Below, one piece after another: positions 23,422 through 32,442 of a DNA stretch of 64,000 nt. Source of the stretch: JAUIAI01 sp963732405 (GTDB taxonomy: Bacteria > Pseudomonadota > Gammaproteobacteria > Burkholderiales > Burkholderiaceae_E); the NCBI GenBank assembly GCA_963732405.1, contig CAVSZG010000001.1:496001-560000 (forward strand), written 5' to 3'. The notes below the pieces were generated by a model. The model was given only the letters and a program-made list of their open reading frames with translations, searched no databases and was not told where the DNA came from. The first letter of the stretch is position 1. Every line of letters starts with the position of its first letter. Position numbers and translations under genes: made by a program.

Positions 23422-25152
23422 TCAGTGAGCAGTTCTGAATGACCTGGAAAGAGGCACGAATATCAGCAAGGTGATCAATAGCAGGATGATCGTCAGCGCT
23501 GCGGCCTCCCCTATGCGCGTCTCCGACCAGAAATGAAAGATCGTCACCGCCAGGGTCATTGACTCGGTGGCCCCCCCGCCGATGAACAAGGGCGTGTTCA
23601 GGTCGCGCAGCGCTGATAAAAACACGACGGTGAATGCGGCCAGCAGCACCGGGCGCATGAGGGGCAGCGTTACCGAGAAGGCCACCCGAGTTCGGCTGGC
23701 GCCGCAAATGGTGGCCGCCTCCTCGAGCGCATCATCTATCTGGCCCAGGCCGTCGCTGATGTTGCGTGTGGCGATGGGCAGTGAACGAGCCGCCTGGGTC
23801 ATCGCAATCAACAGCAAGCTGCCATAAAGGCCAATCGGGGAACCAATCCAGGCCCAAAGCACCGCGGCAAGAAACGCAACCGAGGGCACGAGCACCGTGT
23901 AGTACGCACCGCCCATCAGCAGGCCACGCCCCGGCAGCCGGGTGCGCCGCGCCACCCAGCCGACGGAGATTGCCACTGCCAGGACGATCGCCGCCTCGAT
24001 CAGCGCCACTTTGAAGGTGTTTCCGGTGATCTGCCAGAACGCCAGGTATTCGAACACGATGTAGCGAAAATTTTCCAGCGACAGATCGGAGAAGCCGCCG
24101 CCGCCGAACCAGTTCGCCTTCAGCGACATCCACAGGATGACCGAATAGGGTCCGATGACGGCGAGCAAGCCCAGCGTCACGACAAACCCGACGGCCAGCC
24201 AACGCCATCGCCCCAACGGCAACGCAGCAGCCTTCACCCCCTTACCGGCGATCACGGCGAAGCGGTTGACCTGGCTCTGCCGGCGCACGGCCCATACCAG
24301 TGCGCCCAGAAGCACCGCGGTGAAAACGAAAATGACCCCCATCGCCGCCGCCAGCTCGAGGCGCGGAGGAAATGCATTCAGGAACAAGTAGAGCTGGGTG
24401 GCGAACACATAGACCCGCGACGGCATACCCAGAATGGCCGGCACGGCGAACAGTCCCCACGAGATAATCAGCGAGAACACGGTGGCCGACAAAATGGCCG
24501 GCGTAACCAGCGGCAGCGTCACCGTGGTGATGACCCGCCATGGGCTGGCACCGGACACCCGGGCGGCCTCTTCGAAGCTGCCATCGAGCGAGGCCAGCGC
24601 GCCCTCGACAGTGAGAAATACGAACGAGAACAGGAACAACGCCGACACGAAGATCATGCCGGTCATCGTCTGTACATCGAACGGCTTGACTCCGATCACG
24701 GCAGCCAACACCTCATTGATATAACCCGCATTGGGGCTGGCCAAATAGACATACGCCATCGCGGTCAACCACGGCGGCGACACGAAGGCCAGCACCGCCA
24801 GCATTCTGGCCGGCCGCTTGAAGGGCATGTCCGTCCGTGCCACCAGCACGGCCAGCGTGACGCCGAGCACCATTGCGCTGAGCGCAGTGCCCAACGCAAA
24901 CACCCATGAATTCACCAGCACGTCCGCGAAGCGGAATTTGCCGATCAGCTCGCGGTAACGGCCCAGGCCGTAGCCGTCCGTCTCAGTCAGGCTGCCAACG
25001 ACCAGCCAGATCATCGGCCAGACGGACAGGATGAAAATCGCGGCGCCGGCGGCAAGCGCGAGCGCGACTGGTCCTAGTCCGTGATTCGCGCGCAATCGGG
25101 AGAACCAACTATCCGCCACAGGGGGCGTAGTGACGATGACGTTCGAGCTCAT
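23422..25152 (-). CDS. Fe(III)-family ABC transporter permease, fused double-domain (FbpB type)
   Basis: 576 aa with about 12 membrane helices in two halves, each a binding-protein-dependent permease module. Coupling EAA motifs are EEAARVSGASPWRVITTVTL in the first half and LEEAATICGASRTRVAFSV in the second. The layout is that of FbpB/SfuB or AfuB, but many members of this family import organic acids or phosphonates instead of iron. It overlaps the ATPase gene by four bases (ATGA) and precedes the CoA-transferase gene by 9 bases. A single polypeptide forms the whole channel. Confidence 0.9.
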   Translation of the reverse strand: MSSNVIVTTPPVADSWFSRLRANHGLGPVALALAAGAAIFILSVWPMIWLVVGSLTETDGYGLGRYRELIGKFRFADVLVNSWVFALGTALSAMVLGVTLAVLVARTDMPFKRPARMLAVLAFVSPPWLTAMAYVYLASPNAGYINEVLAAVIGVKPFDVQTMTGMIFVSALFLFSFVFLTVEGALASLDGSFEEAARVSGASPWRVITTVTLPLVTPAILSATVFSLIISWGLFAVPAILGMPSRVYVFATQLYLFLNAFPPRLELAAAMGVIFVFTAVLLGALVWAVRRQSQVNRFAVIAGKGVKAAALPLGRWRWLAVGFVVTLGLLAVIGPYSVILWMSLKANWFGGGGFSDLSLENFRYIVFEYLAFWQITGNTFKVALIEAAIVLAVAISVGWVARRTRLPGRGLLMGGAYYTVLVPSVAFLAAVLWAWIGSPIGLYGSLLLIAMTQAARSLPIATRNISDGLGQIDDALEEAATICGASRTRVAFSVTLPLMRPVLLAAFTVVFLSALRDLNTPLFIGGGATESMTLAVTIFHFWSETRIGEAAALTIILLLITLLIFVPLSRSFRTAH

Positions 25153-26234
25153 GGGGTAGGCAAGGCCGCACCAGCAGGCAGCGGCGACTCGGGAAATACC
25201 ATGAGGGCCTTGGGCGAAACGACGACAGAGACCCTATCGCCTTCGGCAAAATGATGCCCCGACGCCGGCACCTCGACCGTCAGTTCATGCCCGCCACACT
25301 GCACCAGGTATTGGATGTGCTGACCCAGGAACTGCGTAAGCGATACGGTGCCGACCCAGACCGCCCCGTCGGCCGATGGTTCGAGTTGCACGTCGGTCGG
25401 GCGGAAAATGACTTGCGCCGGCCCTGATGCGCAAGGCGCCCCATCGGGCAGTGGCCCGACACCTTCGATGACCAGGCGACCATCGCTTGGCGTCGCCTTC
25501 AGGCAGTTCACCCCACCGAGAAAACTTGCAACGCCGGCGACGTTGGGGCTGCGCCAGATCTCCTGCGGAGAACCGCGCTGCAAGATGCGGCCGGACGACA
25601 TGACCAGGATCTGGTCGGAGATGGCCAGCGCCTCGGACTGGTCGTGGGTGACGGCGATCATCGTCGTTCCCGTTTCGCGCTGGATCCGTTTGAGCTCCTG
25701 ACGCATCTCTTCGCGCAGATGCGCATCGAGGTTGGCCAGAGGCTCGTCCAGCAGCAGGATCTCGGGGTCGTAGGCAATGGCCCGCGCCAGCACGACCCGC
25801 TGCATTTGACCACCTGAGAGCTGCCCCGGCAAACGTTGCTCGAAGCCCGACAGGCGCACCAGCGCCAATGCATCACGGACGCGCCGCTCGATCTCGGCGC
25901 GCGGCCGCCCGCGCACTTTAAGTCCGTAGGCGACGTTGGCGGCAATCGACATATGGGGCCAGATCGCATAACTCTGGAAGACCATACCCAGATTGCGCTG
26001 CTCGACCGGCACGCGCGACAATCCGCCGGAGAATACGACACGACCACCGATGACAATCTCGCCGTCGGTGGCCGTTTCCAGCCCCGCGATGCAGCGCAGG
26101 ATCGTGGTCTTGCCACAGCCCGACGGCCCGAGCATCGTGGTGATGCCGCCGGCGGGCACCGTGAAGGAAACCCCGGCCACCGCCTGCACAGTGCCGAAAG
26201 TCTTGACCAGGTCTCTTACCTCGACGCCACGCAT
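25149..26234 (-). CDS. ABC transporter ATP-binding protein (FbpC/PotA-like)
   Basis: 361 aa. Residues 1-240: Walker A GPSGCGKTT, Q-loop FQSYAIWPHM, signature LSGGQMQR, Walker B ILLLDEPLANLD, H-loop VTHDQSEA. The C-terminal TOBE domain contains VIFRPTDVQLEP and ends ALMVFPESP. The start shares one base with the stop of the binding-protein gene (TGATG), and the stop overlaps the permease start. Powers import through the FbpB-type permease. The C-terminal iron-sensing site of true FbpC proteins cannot be confirmed from motifs here. Confidence 0.92.
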   Translation of the reverse strand: MRGVEVRDLVKTFGTVQAVAGVSFTVPAGGITTMLGPSGCGKTTILRCIAGLETATDGEIVIGGRVVFSGGLSRVPVEQRNLGMVFQSYAIWPHMSIAANVAYGLKVRGRPRAEIERRVRDALALVRLSGFEQRLPGQLSGGQMQRVVLARAIAYDPEILLLDEPLANLDAHLREEMRQELKRIQRETGTTMIAVTHDQSEALAISDQILVMSSGRILQRGSPQEIWRSPNVAGVASFLGGVNCLKATPSDGRLVIEGVGPLPDGAPCASGPAQVIFRPTDVQLEPSADGAVWVGTVSLTQFLGQHIQYLVQCGGHELTVEVPASGHHFAEGDRVSVVVSPKALMVFPESPLPAGAALPTP

Positions 26235-27265
26235 CAGCTCATGATCCTGCGCCAGGTGTCAATGACCTCGCCGCGGGTCTTGACCAGCTCGGACAGGTTC
26301 GGCTCGTAGATCTTGATCGAGTCAAGGGACGGAATGCCCGGCGCGAGTGGCGTGTTCCGGTTGGCCGGGTAGGAACCGGTCGCCTGGGACGAGACCTGAT
26401 ACTCGGCCGACAGCATGTGGTTGGCCAGCAGGCGCCCGCCGTCGGGATGCGGCGCGTTCCTGGCAACGAACAGACAGGTCTGGGCGAGAACGGTACCGTC
26501 CGACGGAAAGATCATCTGCACCGGGGCCTTTTGCTTCTGATACAGGAAGCCCCAGGCCTGGGCGACGACACAGATTGGCTTCTCACCACGGGCCACGGCT
26601 TGCATTGCCTCCGCCTGCAGGCGCATCTCGGCCACCTCGTTGGCGCGCAACTGTTTGACGAAGTCCCAGCCATATTGCTCGACGAGCCCTTTGATCAGCA
26701 GCGTGGTTGATCCGGCGTTTTCCGGTGCGCCAAACAGGATCTGGCCCTTGAACTTTGGATCGGCCAGATCGGCGTAGCTTTGCGGGGCATCGCCCGCCTT
26801 GAGCATTTTCTCGTTGACCACGATGACGAGGCCGAATCCGCCAACGGGCACCAGCGACGGATCACGCTTAGCGAAGCGCTCGCCCAGTTCGGCTTCGTTG
26901 GGCAAATCGACGACATCAGCCCAGCCCTCCTGCGCGGCATGCAGCCCGAGCGCATAGTCGGTCAGAGTGCAAACATCGGCCAAGGGCTTGCCACCCTGGA
27001 CCTCCTGGGCAAACTTGCGGATGACGATCTCGCCGCCACCTGGTCTCGAGTAATTGACCCGTACGCCGCTGTCACGCGAGAACTCGGCCATTCGCGGCTC
27101 TTCCTGACGCGCCACGCCCGACGAGTAGATGGTCACCTCTGCATTCGCCCGTGCCCGGGCGACGAGTGCATCCCACTCGGCCCCAGCCCGACCGAGCGAC
27201 GGCCAAGCCACCCCCAGCGCACCCGCGGCCGCAGCAGTACGCAAGAACTGTCGTCTCTGGAACAT
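26234..27265 (-). CDS. Periplasmic substrate-binding protein of an Fe(III)-family ABC transporter
   Basis: 343 aa. The N-terminus MFQRRQFLRTAAAAGALGVAW carries the twin-arginine-like pattern RRQFLR and a hydrophobic stretch, with probable cleavage after GRAGA. The mature part has the family-1 binding fold of the ferric-binding branch (VTIYSSGVARQEEPRMAEF, GGEIVIRKFAQEVQGGKPLAD, WGFLYQKQKAPV). The consecutive iron-binding tyrosines of FbpA near the C-terminus are not obvious, and with a CoA-transferase in the operon the ligand is more likely an organic acid. First structural gene after the GntR regulator, 54 bases downstream of it. Confidence 0.88.
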   Translation of the reverse strand: MFQRRQFLRTAAAAGALGVAWPSLGRAGAEWDALVARARANAEVTIYSSGVARQEEPRMAEFSRDSGVRVNYSRPGGGEIVIRKFAQEVQGGKPLADVCTLTDYALGLHAAQEGWADVVDLPNEAELGERFAKRDPSLVPVGGFGLVIVVNEKMLKAGDAPQSYADLADPKFKGQILFGAPENAGSTTLLIKGLVEQYGWDFVKQLRANEVAEMRLQAEAMQAVARGEKPICVVAQAWGFLYQKQKAPVQMIFPSDGTVLAQTCLFVARNAPHPDGGRLLANHMLSAEYQVSSQATGSYPANRNTPLAPGIPSLDSIKIYEPNLSELVKTRGEVIDTWRRIMS

Positions 27266-27319
27266 GTTTGTCTCCTGTGATTGAAACGTGGCGCACCGCT
27301 GCCACGAAGAATCGATGAT

Positions 27320-28024
27320 TCAGACCATGACGGCCTTATCCCGCAAGACGACCTGCTCCTGCAGGCAGCGCATGACTTCTTGATGATTGCGCTCGACGAT
27401 TCCACGGGCGATGTCACCCGCCTCCCGCCCGCGTCGCCCTCGGATGGCGTCGCGCATGCGGCGACCTTCGTTGACGGTCTCGGCACGGCGCTCGTGTGTG
27501 CGATGGGCCAGCGCCGCATAGTGCCGGAACGAGCGGCGGGTCATGCGGCGCATGGTGTCGCAGAGCCGCTGATTCCCGCAATGCGCCAACAAATACGCAC
27601 TAACCGCCTGGGTGGCCGCCGCAAACGTCGCCGCAGAGACATCGCGGGTTTCCAGCAACTGCGCCGGACGCTGGGCGACTGACACGTAGGCCTGCACCTG
27701 AGCGTCGTCGGCGCGGAGGGTAAACAATTCGGCAGCCAGGCCGTAGAGCACCGCCCGCATCTCGAACATCTCGGACACCTCGTGCGGCGTATAGGCCCGC
27801 ACCCTGGCGCCCCGCCGGGGCTCGATGATGACCAGCTCCTCCTGGGCGAGCAAGCGCAGTGCCTCGCGCACCGGCGCCCGGCTGACACCGAAGCGCTGAG
27901 CGATCGCCTCTTCGGACAAGCGCTCATCGGGCTTGAATGTCAGATCCTCTATCTCGGCCATGAGCCGCTCGGCAACAAAGACAGGCAGCGATGGCGGACT
28001 CTCGAAGGGTGTGCTGATTTCCAT
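27320..28024 (-). CDS. GntR-family regulator (FadR-like FCD subgroup)
   Basis: 234 aa. The winged helix-turn-helix at residues about 15-85 (MAEIEDLTFKPDERLSEEAI, FGVSRAPVREALRLLAQEEL) is followed by an all-helical FCD ligand-binding domain, with the R..RGARVRAYTPHEVSEMFEMRA junction typical of the group. FCD proteins usually bind a carboxylic acid through a metal site. It is the first gene of the operon with the transporter and CoA-transferase, so its ligand is probably the substrate of that pathway. Two palindromic operators touch the start codon at 28024, so it should repress itself and the operon. An alternative start at the internal Met (residue 22, MAEIEDL) cannot be excluded. Confidence 0.92.
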   Translation of the reverse strand: MEISTPFESPPSLPVFVAERLMAEIEDLTFKPDERLSEEAIAQRFGVSRAPVREALRLLAQEELVIIEPRRGARVRAYTPHEVSEMFEMRAVLYGLAAELFTLRADDAQVQAYVSVAQRPAQLLETRDVSAATFAAATQAVSAYLLAHCGNQRLCDTMRRMTRRSFRHYAALAHRTHERRAETVNEGRRMRDAIRGRRGREAGDIARGIVERNHQEVMRCLQEQVVLRDKAVMV

Positions 28025-28025
28025 T

Positions 28026-28056
28026 TTGTCGACAATATACTAAAGACTGTCGACAG
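28026..28056. promoter_or_regulatory. Paired GntR operators
   Basis: TTGTCGACAA (28026-28035) and CTGTCGACAG (28047-28056), two 10-base palindromes whose centres are 21 bases apart, two helical turns. FCD-type GntR proteins bind sites of this shape (TNGTNNACNA). The nearer palindrome ends one base from the start codon of the regulator gene, implying strong autoregulation or a very short leader. Confidence 0.75.
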
Positions 28057-28320
28057 GCGAGGAAAATCTGAGGTCGAAACACCCGTTGATCGAGGCATGA
28101 CGCGCCAGAAAGAGCGTCAACGTGACGAACGCCTAGCGTGCCGCTAGTTCGGCGGAATTAGGTGAGGCCAAAATCCGCCGCGATGCGCGCGCTGCGCCCA
28201 TGTTCTGGCTGTCGATAGATCGCAGAGCCCCTCGCCGCGGTTGGCTCGCCGCGGGTGCCCGGCCCGGACCCGCTCAACCGAGGCTCGGTCCGATCATCCA
28301 GTGCTCGTGCAGCCCCGTAA
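28057..28320. other. Gene-free stretch between the GntR promoter and the TetR repeat
   Basis: About 264 bases with no gene I can support. A minus-strand frame entering from 28361 (MIDEKKFDDCVRAV...) runs through it but has no recognisable sequence after its first 14 codons. It probably holds the left junction of the duplicated TetR segment. Confidence 0.4.
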
Positions 28321-28357
28321 ACCGCGCGAACGCAATCGTCGAACTTCTTCTCATCGA

Positions 28358-28972
28358 TCATGGTTGGCCACCTCCCTGTCCCAGGAATCCTGCGATCAAG
28401 CGCAGCAGGGCTTCTTCGAAGGCCGGTTCGCGCAGTATCGTTTCGTCACGCAGCAGTGCGCCGCGGACCGCGCCCCCGACCGCGCGGCTGAGTACGAAGC
28501 CGTTAAGGGTGTCGGCCTCGCTGACCGCCCCGGCCCGGGCGACCAGAGCCGCTGTCATCGAGTCGGTCTGCGCAAGCACCGCCTCGAAACGACCGGAACT
28601 CATGATCGCCATCATCAGTGCACGACGGGCGCGCAGCCGGCCGTCGAGCGCGCCGAGCAGGGCGCGCACGATCTGGCGCAGGCGTTCATCGCGGGACGTG
28701 GCCGGCGCGTCCGCTTGGCGCAGCCGCGCCAGGGATTCGAACACGCTGGCGATCTCCCGCCGTGCGAGTGCCTCCAGCAGCGCTTCGCGGTTGGGGAAGT
28801 ACTGATAGAGCGTGCCGATACTTACGCCGGCCAGGGCTGCGATCCGGTTGGTGGTCAGTGCATCCAGGCCATCCGCCTCCAGGATGCGCACGGCCGCCTC
28901 GAATATGAATGAAACGGTCTCACGGGCCCGGGCCTGGCGCGGGGTGCGGCGCGTAAGCGATTGTTTCTTCAT
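28358..28972 (-). CDS. TetR-family regulator, copy 1
   Basis: 204 aa from the ATG at 28972 (MKKQSLTRRTPRQARARETV). The N-terminal helix-turn-helix is ILEADGLDALTTNRIAALAG with VSIGTLYQYFPNREALLEAL; the ligand-binding helical domain follows. It differs from copy 2 at only four residues (E/D and R/Q just after the HTH, T/I and A/T later). The frame extends to an ATG inside the operator palindrome at 29032, but MKKQ.. fits the family. No target gene remains beside this copy: the sterol-desaturase-like gene that faces copy 2 is missing here. It may therefore control copy 2's locus in trans. Confidence 0.9.
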   Translation of the reverse strand: MKKQSLTRRTPRQARARETVSFIFEAAVRILEADGLDALTTNRIAALAGVSIGTLYQYFPNREALLEALARREIASVFESLARLRQADAPATSRDERLRQIVRALLGALDGRLRARRALMMAIMSSGRFEAVLAQTDSMTAALVARAGAVSEADTLNGFVLSRAVGGAVRGALLRDETILREPAFEEALLRLIAGFLGQGGGQP

Positions 28973-29017
28973 GGATTTTGTCCCAATCGCGGGACTGGAA
29001 AAACACGAGCACGAAAC

Positions 29018-29032
29018 ATGAGCATTGCTCAA
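29018..29032. promoter_or_regulatory. Imperfect TetR operator of copy 1
   Basis: ATGAGCATTGCTCAA, the same site as the perfect palindrome ATGAGCATTGCTCAT at 43836-43850 but with one terminal mismatch. It precedes the TetR start by about 46 bases. Confidence 0.6.
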
Positions 29033-29058
29033 ATACTACGTCGACACTGTTGCCACTG

Positions 29059-29356
29059 GCTCTGCCGCCACTCTTGGGGGATAGACCCAACCGCGACTGC
29101 CGACTACGTCGAGGGATGCCTCGCACAGTGAGATTACGAGGAGCAAGAGTAGGTGGGCACGATCGGCGCGCTGAAGCCGACGCTCAGCCGGCCTGCCACC
29201 GAGCCTGCCCGACGGATCCAAATCGTCGTTGACTAGCGGCGGTTCCGAGCGTTGCCGTTCGGGTCAACTCATTGGCGCACGTCTGTCGAAAAGTCTGACG
29301 TGGTAGAATTGGCAAATCTTGGCAATCAAACTGCACACTCGGCTAGGGCGCGCAAC
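29059..29356. promoter_or_regulatory. Upstream region of the defence-like operon with TTGGCAA direct repeats
   Basis: About 300 bases without a gene. TTGGCAA occurs twice in direct orientation at 29309-29315 and 29319-29325, exactly 10 bases (one helical turn) apart, 30-50 bases before the start of the excisionase-like HTH gene. This is where an autoregulating HTH protein could bind. Nothing else is recognisable. Confidence 0.4.
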
Positions 29357-29557
29357 ATGGCCGAACCGGAAGGCGAAATTCTGACCCTTGACGAGGTTGC
29401 TCTGTACCTCAAGGCCGGCAAACGTACGGTGTATCGCCTTGCGCAGAAGGGTGAGATCCCTGGCTTCAAGTTGGGGGGAACTTGGCGCTTCCGGCGCACG
29501 GAACTGGACCGCTGGATCGCGGCCGGCATCCGAAAAACAAAGTCGGAGGCGTCGTGA
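29357..29557 (+). CDS. Excisionase-type (MerR-like winged helix) DNA-binding protein
   Basis: 66 aa. The core LTLDEVALYLKAGKRTVYRL...GEIPGFKLGGTWRFRRTELDRWI is the standard HTH_17/excisionase fold: recognition helix TVYRLAQKG and wing GFKLGGTWRFRR. Such single-domain proteins serve as recombination directionality factors or as local regulators. Its stop overlaps the GTG start of the helicase gene (GTGA), so it is part of the same operon and is more likely the operon's regulator. No intact integrase is adjacent. Confidence 0.85.
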   Translation: MAEPEGEILTLDEVALYLKAGKRTVYRLAQKGEIPGFKLGGTWRFRRTELDRWIAAGIRKTKSEAS

Positions 29558-32442
29558 CTTCGCCGGCCCTGACGCGTCATCAGAGCCAGTACGTCGCTTG
29601 GCTGCTAACCCGCCGCGCAGCGGGTGATTCGGTGGAGTCGTTGGCGGCGACACTGGTCGATTCGCAGGTCGACCTCAACCCCCATCAGATTGATGCCGCA
29701 CTGTTCGCCTGCCGCAATCCGCTCTCGCGTGGGGTCATCCTCGCCGACGAGGTCGGCTTGGGCAAGACCATCGAGGCAGGGCTCGTCATTTCGCAGCGGT
29801 GGGCTGAGCGACGCCGGCGCATCCTGGTCATCGTCCCGGCCAACCTGCGCAAGCAATGGCATCAGGAACTCCAAGACAAGTTCAACCTGCAGGGCCTGAT
29901 TCTCGAGGCCAAGAGCTACAACGCCATCCGAAAGAACGAGCGCCAGAACCCGTTCTTGATGCCGTCAGGCCCGGTCATCTGCTCCTACCAGTTCGCCAGG
30001 GCCAAGGCTGACGACATCAAGGAGATCGAGTGGGATCTGGTCGTGCTCGACGAAGCCCACCGTCTGCGCAACGTCTACAAAACGAGCAACGTCATCGCCA
30101 AGACGCTGAAGGACGCGCTGGCAGGCGTTCATTCCAAGGTTCTGCTGACTGCCACGCCGCTGCAGAACTCTCTTCTGGAGCTTTACGGCCTGGTCAGCAT
30201 GATCGACGAGCGGGTGTTCGGCGACCTCGACAGCTTCCGCGCGCAGTTCACGGCGCAGGGGCGGGGCCAGGCTTTCGACGGTCTGCGGCAACGTCTGGCG
30301 CCGGTCTGTAAGCGCACCCTACGCAAGCAGGTGCAGCCCTATGTCTCGTACACCGCGCGCCTGGCCATCGTCCAGGAGTTCACGCCGTCCAGCGAAGAAA
30401 AGGAACTGTCCGGACTGGTCGCCGACTACCTGCGCCGGCCCAACCTCAAGGCCTTGCCCGACGGGCAGCGCCAACTGATCTCGCTGGTGCTGTGGAAGTT
30501 GCTGGCTTCCAGCACACACGCCATCGCGGGCGCGCTGGAAACGATGGCCAAGCGACTGCAAGGCGTGCTCGACGAAGCACCGACGGTTCCGGATCTGGCC
30601 GAAGAACTGGATGACGACTACGAGTCGCTCGACGAAACAGCCGAGGAGTGGAACGGCGACGGCCAGGACTCACCGGCGCGGCCTCGCGCCGAACGCGGCG
30701 CCGTCGCCGTCGCCGACGAGATTGCAGAGCTTCGGCACTTCAAGACGCTGGCCACCAGCATCCGCGACAACGCCAAAGGGAAGGCGCTGCTCATCGCGCT
30801 GGATCGTGCTTTTACCGAACTGGATCGGCTGGGGGCCGCCAGAAAGGCCATCATCTTCACCGAGTCCAAGCGCACCCAGGAATACCTGCTCGGCCAACTG
30901 GCTGGCACGCAATACGGTGACGGCATCGTATTGTTCAACGGCACCAATAGCGATGCGCGCGCGCAAGCCGTCTACAAGGACTGGCTGAAGCGGCACGAAG
31001 GAACCGACCGCATCACCGGCTCGAAGACCGCCGACACGCGCGCGGCGCTGGTCGAGCACTTCAAGGATCGCGGCACGGTGATGATCGCCACCGAGGCTGG
31101 CGCCGAAGGCATCAACCTGCAGTTCTGCTCGCTGGTCATCAACTACGACCTGCCGTGGAACCCGCAGCGCATCGAGCAACGCATCGGCCGCTGCCACCGC
31201 TACGGGCAGAAGTACGACGTGGTGGTCGTCAACTTCGTGGACCGCAGCAACGAGGCCGACGCCCGCGTGTATGAACTGCTGGCACAGAAGTTCCGGCTCT
31301 TCGAGGGCGTATTCGGCGCCAGCGATGAAGTGCTGGGCGCCGTCGGCTCGGGCGTGGACTTCGAGCGCCGGATCGCCGAGATCTACCAGAATTGCCGCGA
31401 ACCGGAGGAGATCAAGTCCAGCTTTGAACAACTCCAGATCGACCTCTCCGGCGAGATCAACGAGGCGATGGTCAAGACGCGGCAGATCCTGCTGGAACAC
31501 TTTGACGAGGAGGTACAGGCCAAGCTGCGGATGCGTGCCGAAGACAGCCGCGCCACCCGCAACCGCTTCGAGCGCCTGTTGATGGACCTGACCCGCGCCG
31601 AACTGAGTGAATGTGCTGACTTCGACGACGACGGCTTCGATCTGCGCCACGCGCCGCCCGATATCGAGGGCAGCGGCCTCGATGGCATCGAACTTGGGCG
31701 CTACGAACTGCCGCGACGGTCAGGTGACGCGCATCTGTACCGCGTCAGCCATCCGCTCGCGCAATGGGTCGCCGAGAGTGCCAAGTCCCGTCCGCTTGAA
31801 GGCGGCAAACTCGTCTTCGACTACGGCGCCTACGGCTCGCGGATGAGCACGCTGGAGGCCTACCGTGGCAAGACCGGATGGCTGACGGTCAAGCTTGTGT
31901 CGGTTGAGGCACTGGGCGACAGGGAACAGCACCTGGTGGTGGCTGCCAACACCACCGGCGGCGTCGCCCTTGCCGAGGCCGATCCAGAAAAACTGCTGCG
32001 CCTGCCGGCAACCACCCGGCCGGCGGGGCTGTTCAGTGCGGCCGACGCAGCTTTGGAGGCCGATGTCGAGATCCGTAAGGCCAGCCTGCTGCGCGACATC
32101 AACCAGCGCCATCTGGGCTTCTTCGAACAGGAAGTGCAGAAGCTCGACGCCTGGGCGGACGACTTGAAGCTGGGGCTGGAACAGGAGATCAAGGACATCG
32201 ATCGAGAGGTGAAGGAAGTGCGCCGGACCGCTTCGATCTCCCCGACATTGGACGAGAAGCTGGGATGGCAGAAGCGGCAACGCGAACTGGAGAACAAGCG
32301 CACGCGTCTGCGCCGGGAGCTGTTCGCGCGCCAGGACTTGATCGAGGCGGAACGCAATGAACTGATATCGAAGCTCGAATCGCAGCTCAACCAACAGGTG
32401 CAGGAGCAGACCCTGTTCACGGTCGAGTGGGAACTGATCTGA
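29554..32442 (+). CDS. SNF2/HepA-type DNA helicase-translocase
   Basis: 962 aa, superfamily 2. Motif I LADEVGLGKTIEAG near residue 65, motif Ia VPANLRKQW, motif II DEAH in VVLDEAHRLRN near 163, motif III LLTATPLQNS; the second RecA lobe has AIIFTESKRTQEYL and motif V-VI GAEGINLQFCSLVINYDLPW, QRIEQRIGRCHRYGQ (residues about 515-550). An acidic insertion lies near residues 345-395. The last 100 residues form a long charged coiled coil (LKLGLEQEIKDIDREVKEVR). The GTG start has a GGAGG site. It resembles RapA/HepA and the SNF2 proteins of DISARM-type loci, which move along DNA to support restriction. It overlaps the next gene by one base (TGATG). Confidence 0.92.
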   Translation: MTSPALTRHQSQYVAWLLTRRAAGDSVESLAATLVDSQVDLNPHQIDAALFACRNPLSRGVILADEVGLGKTIEAGLVISQRWAERRRRILVIVPANLRKQWHQELQDKFNLQGLILEAKSYNAIRKNERQNPFLMPSGPVICSYQFARAKADDIKEIEWDLVVLDEAHRLRNVYKTSNVIAKTLKDALAGVHSKVLLTATPLQNSLLELYGLVSMIDERVFGDLDSFRAQFTAQGRGQAFDGLRQRLAPVCKRTLRKQVQPYVSYTARLAIVQEFTPSSEEKELSGLVADYLRRPNLKALPDGQRQLISLVLWKLLASSTHAIAGALETMAKRLQGVLDEAPTVPDLAEELDDDYESLDETAEEWNGDGQDSPARPRAERGAVAVADEIAELRHFKTLATSIRDNAKGKALLIALDRAFTELDRLGAARKAIIFTESKRTQEYLLGQLAGTQYGDGIVLFNGTNSDARAQAVYKDWLKRHEGTDRITGSKTADTRAALVEHFKDRGTVMIATEAGAEGINLQFCSLVINYDLPWNPQRIEQRIGRCHRYGQKYDVVVVNFVDRSNEADARVYELLAQKFRLFEGVFGASDEVLGAVGSGVDFERRIAEIYQNCREPEEIKSSFEQLQIDLSGEINEAMVKTRQILLEHFDEEVQAKLRMRAEDSRATRNRFERLLMDLTRAELSECADFDDDGFDLRHAPPDIEGSGLDGIELGRYELPRRSGDAHLYRVSHPLAQWVAESAKSRPLEGGKLVFDYGAYGSRMSTLEAYRGKTGWLTVKLVSVEALGDREQHLVVAANTTGGVALAEADPEKLLRLPATTRPAGLFSAADAALEADVEIRKASLLRDINQRHLGFFEQEVQKLDAWADDLKLGLEQEIKDIDREVKEVRRTASISPTLDEKLGWQKRQRELENKRTRLRRELFARQDLIEAERNELISKLESQLNQQVQEQTLFTVEWELI

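Larger units (their letters stand above)
28321..29058. repeat. 738-base direct repeat, copy 1 (TetR gene and its promoter)
   Basis: Matches 43139-43876 end to end at a constant offset of 14,818 bases with no net insertion or deletion and few substitutions. It contains the whole TetR-type gene, its operator and the first 14 codons of a following gene (MIDEKKFDDCVRAV, overlapping the TetR stop as ATGA). The similarity stops sharply at both ends. The two copies bracket the HTH-SNF2-AIPR-Mod-Res island. Confidence 0.9.

Noticed and set aside
30670..31650. 326-codon minus-strand frame opposite the SNF2 helicase
   Set aside because: Fully inside the helicase gene, whose motifs V and VI lie on the other strand at the same place.
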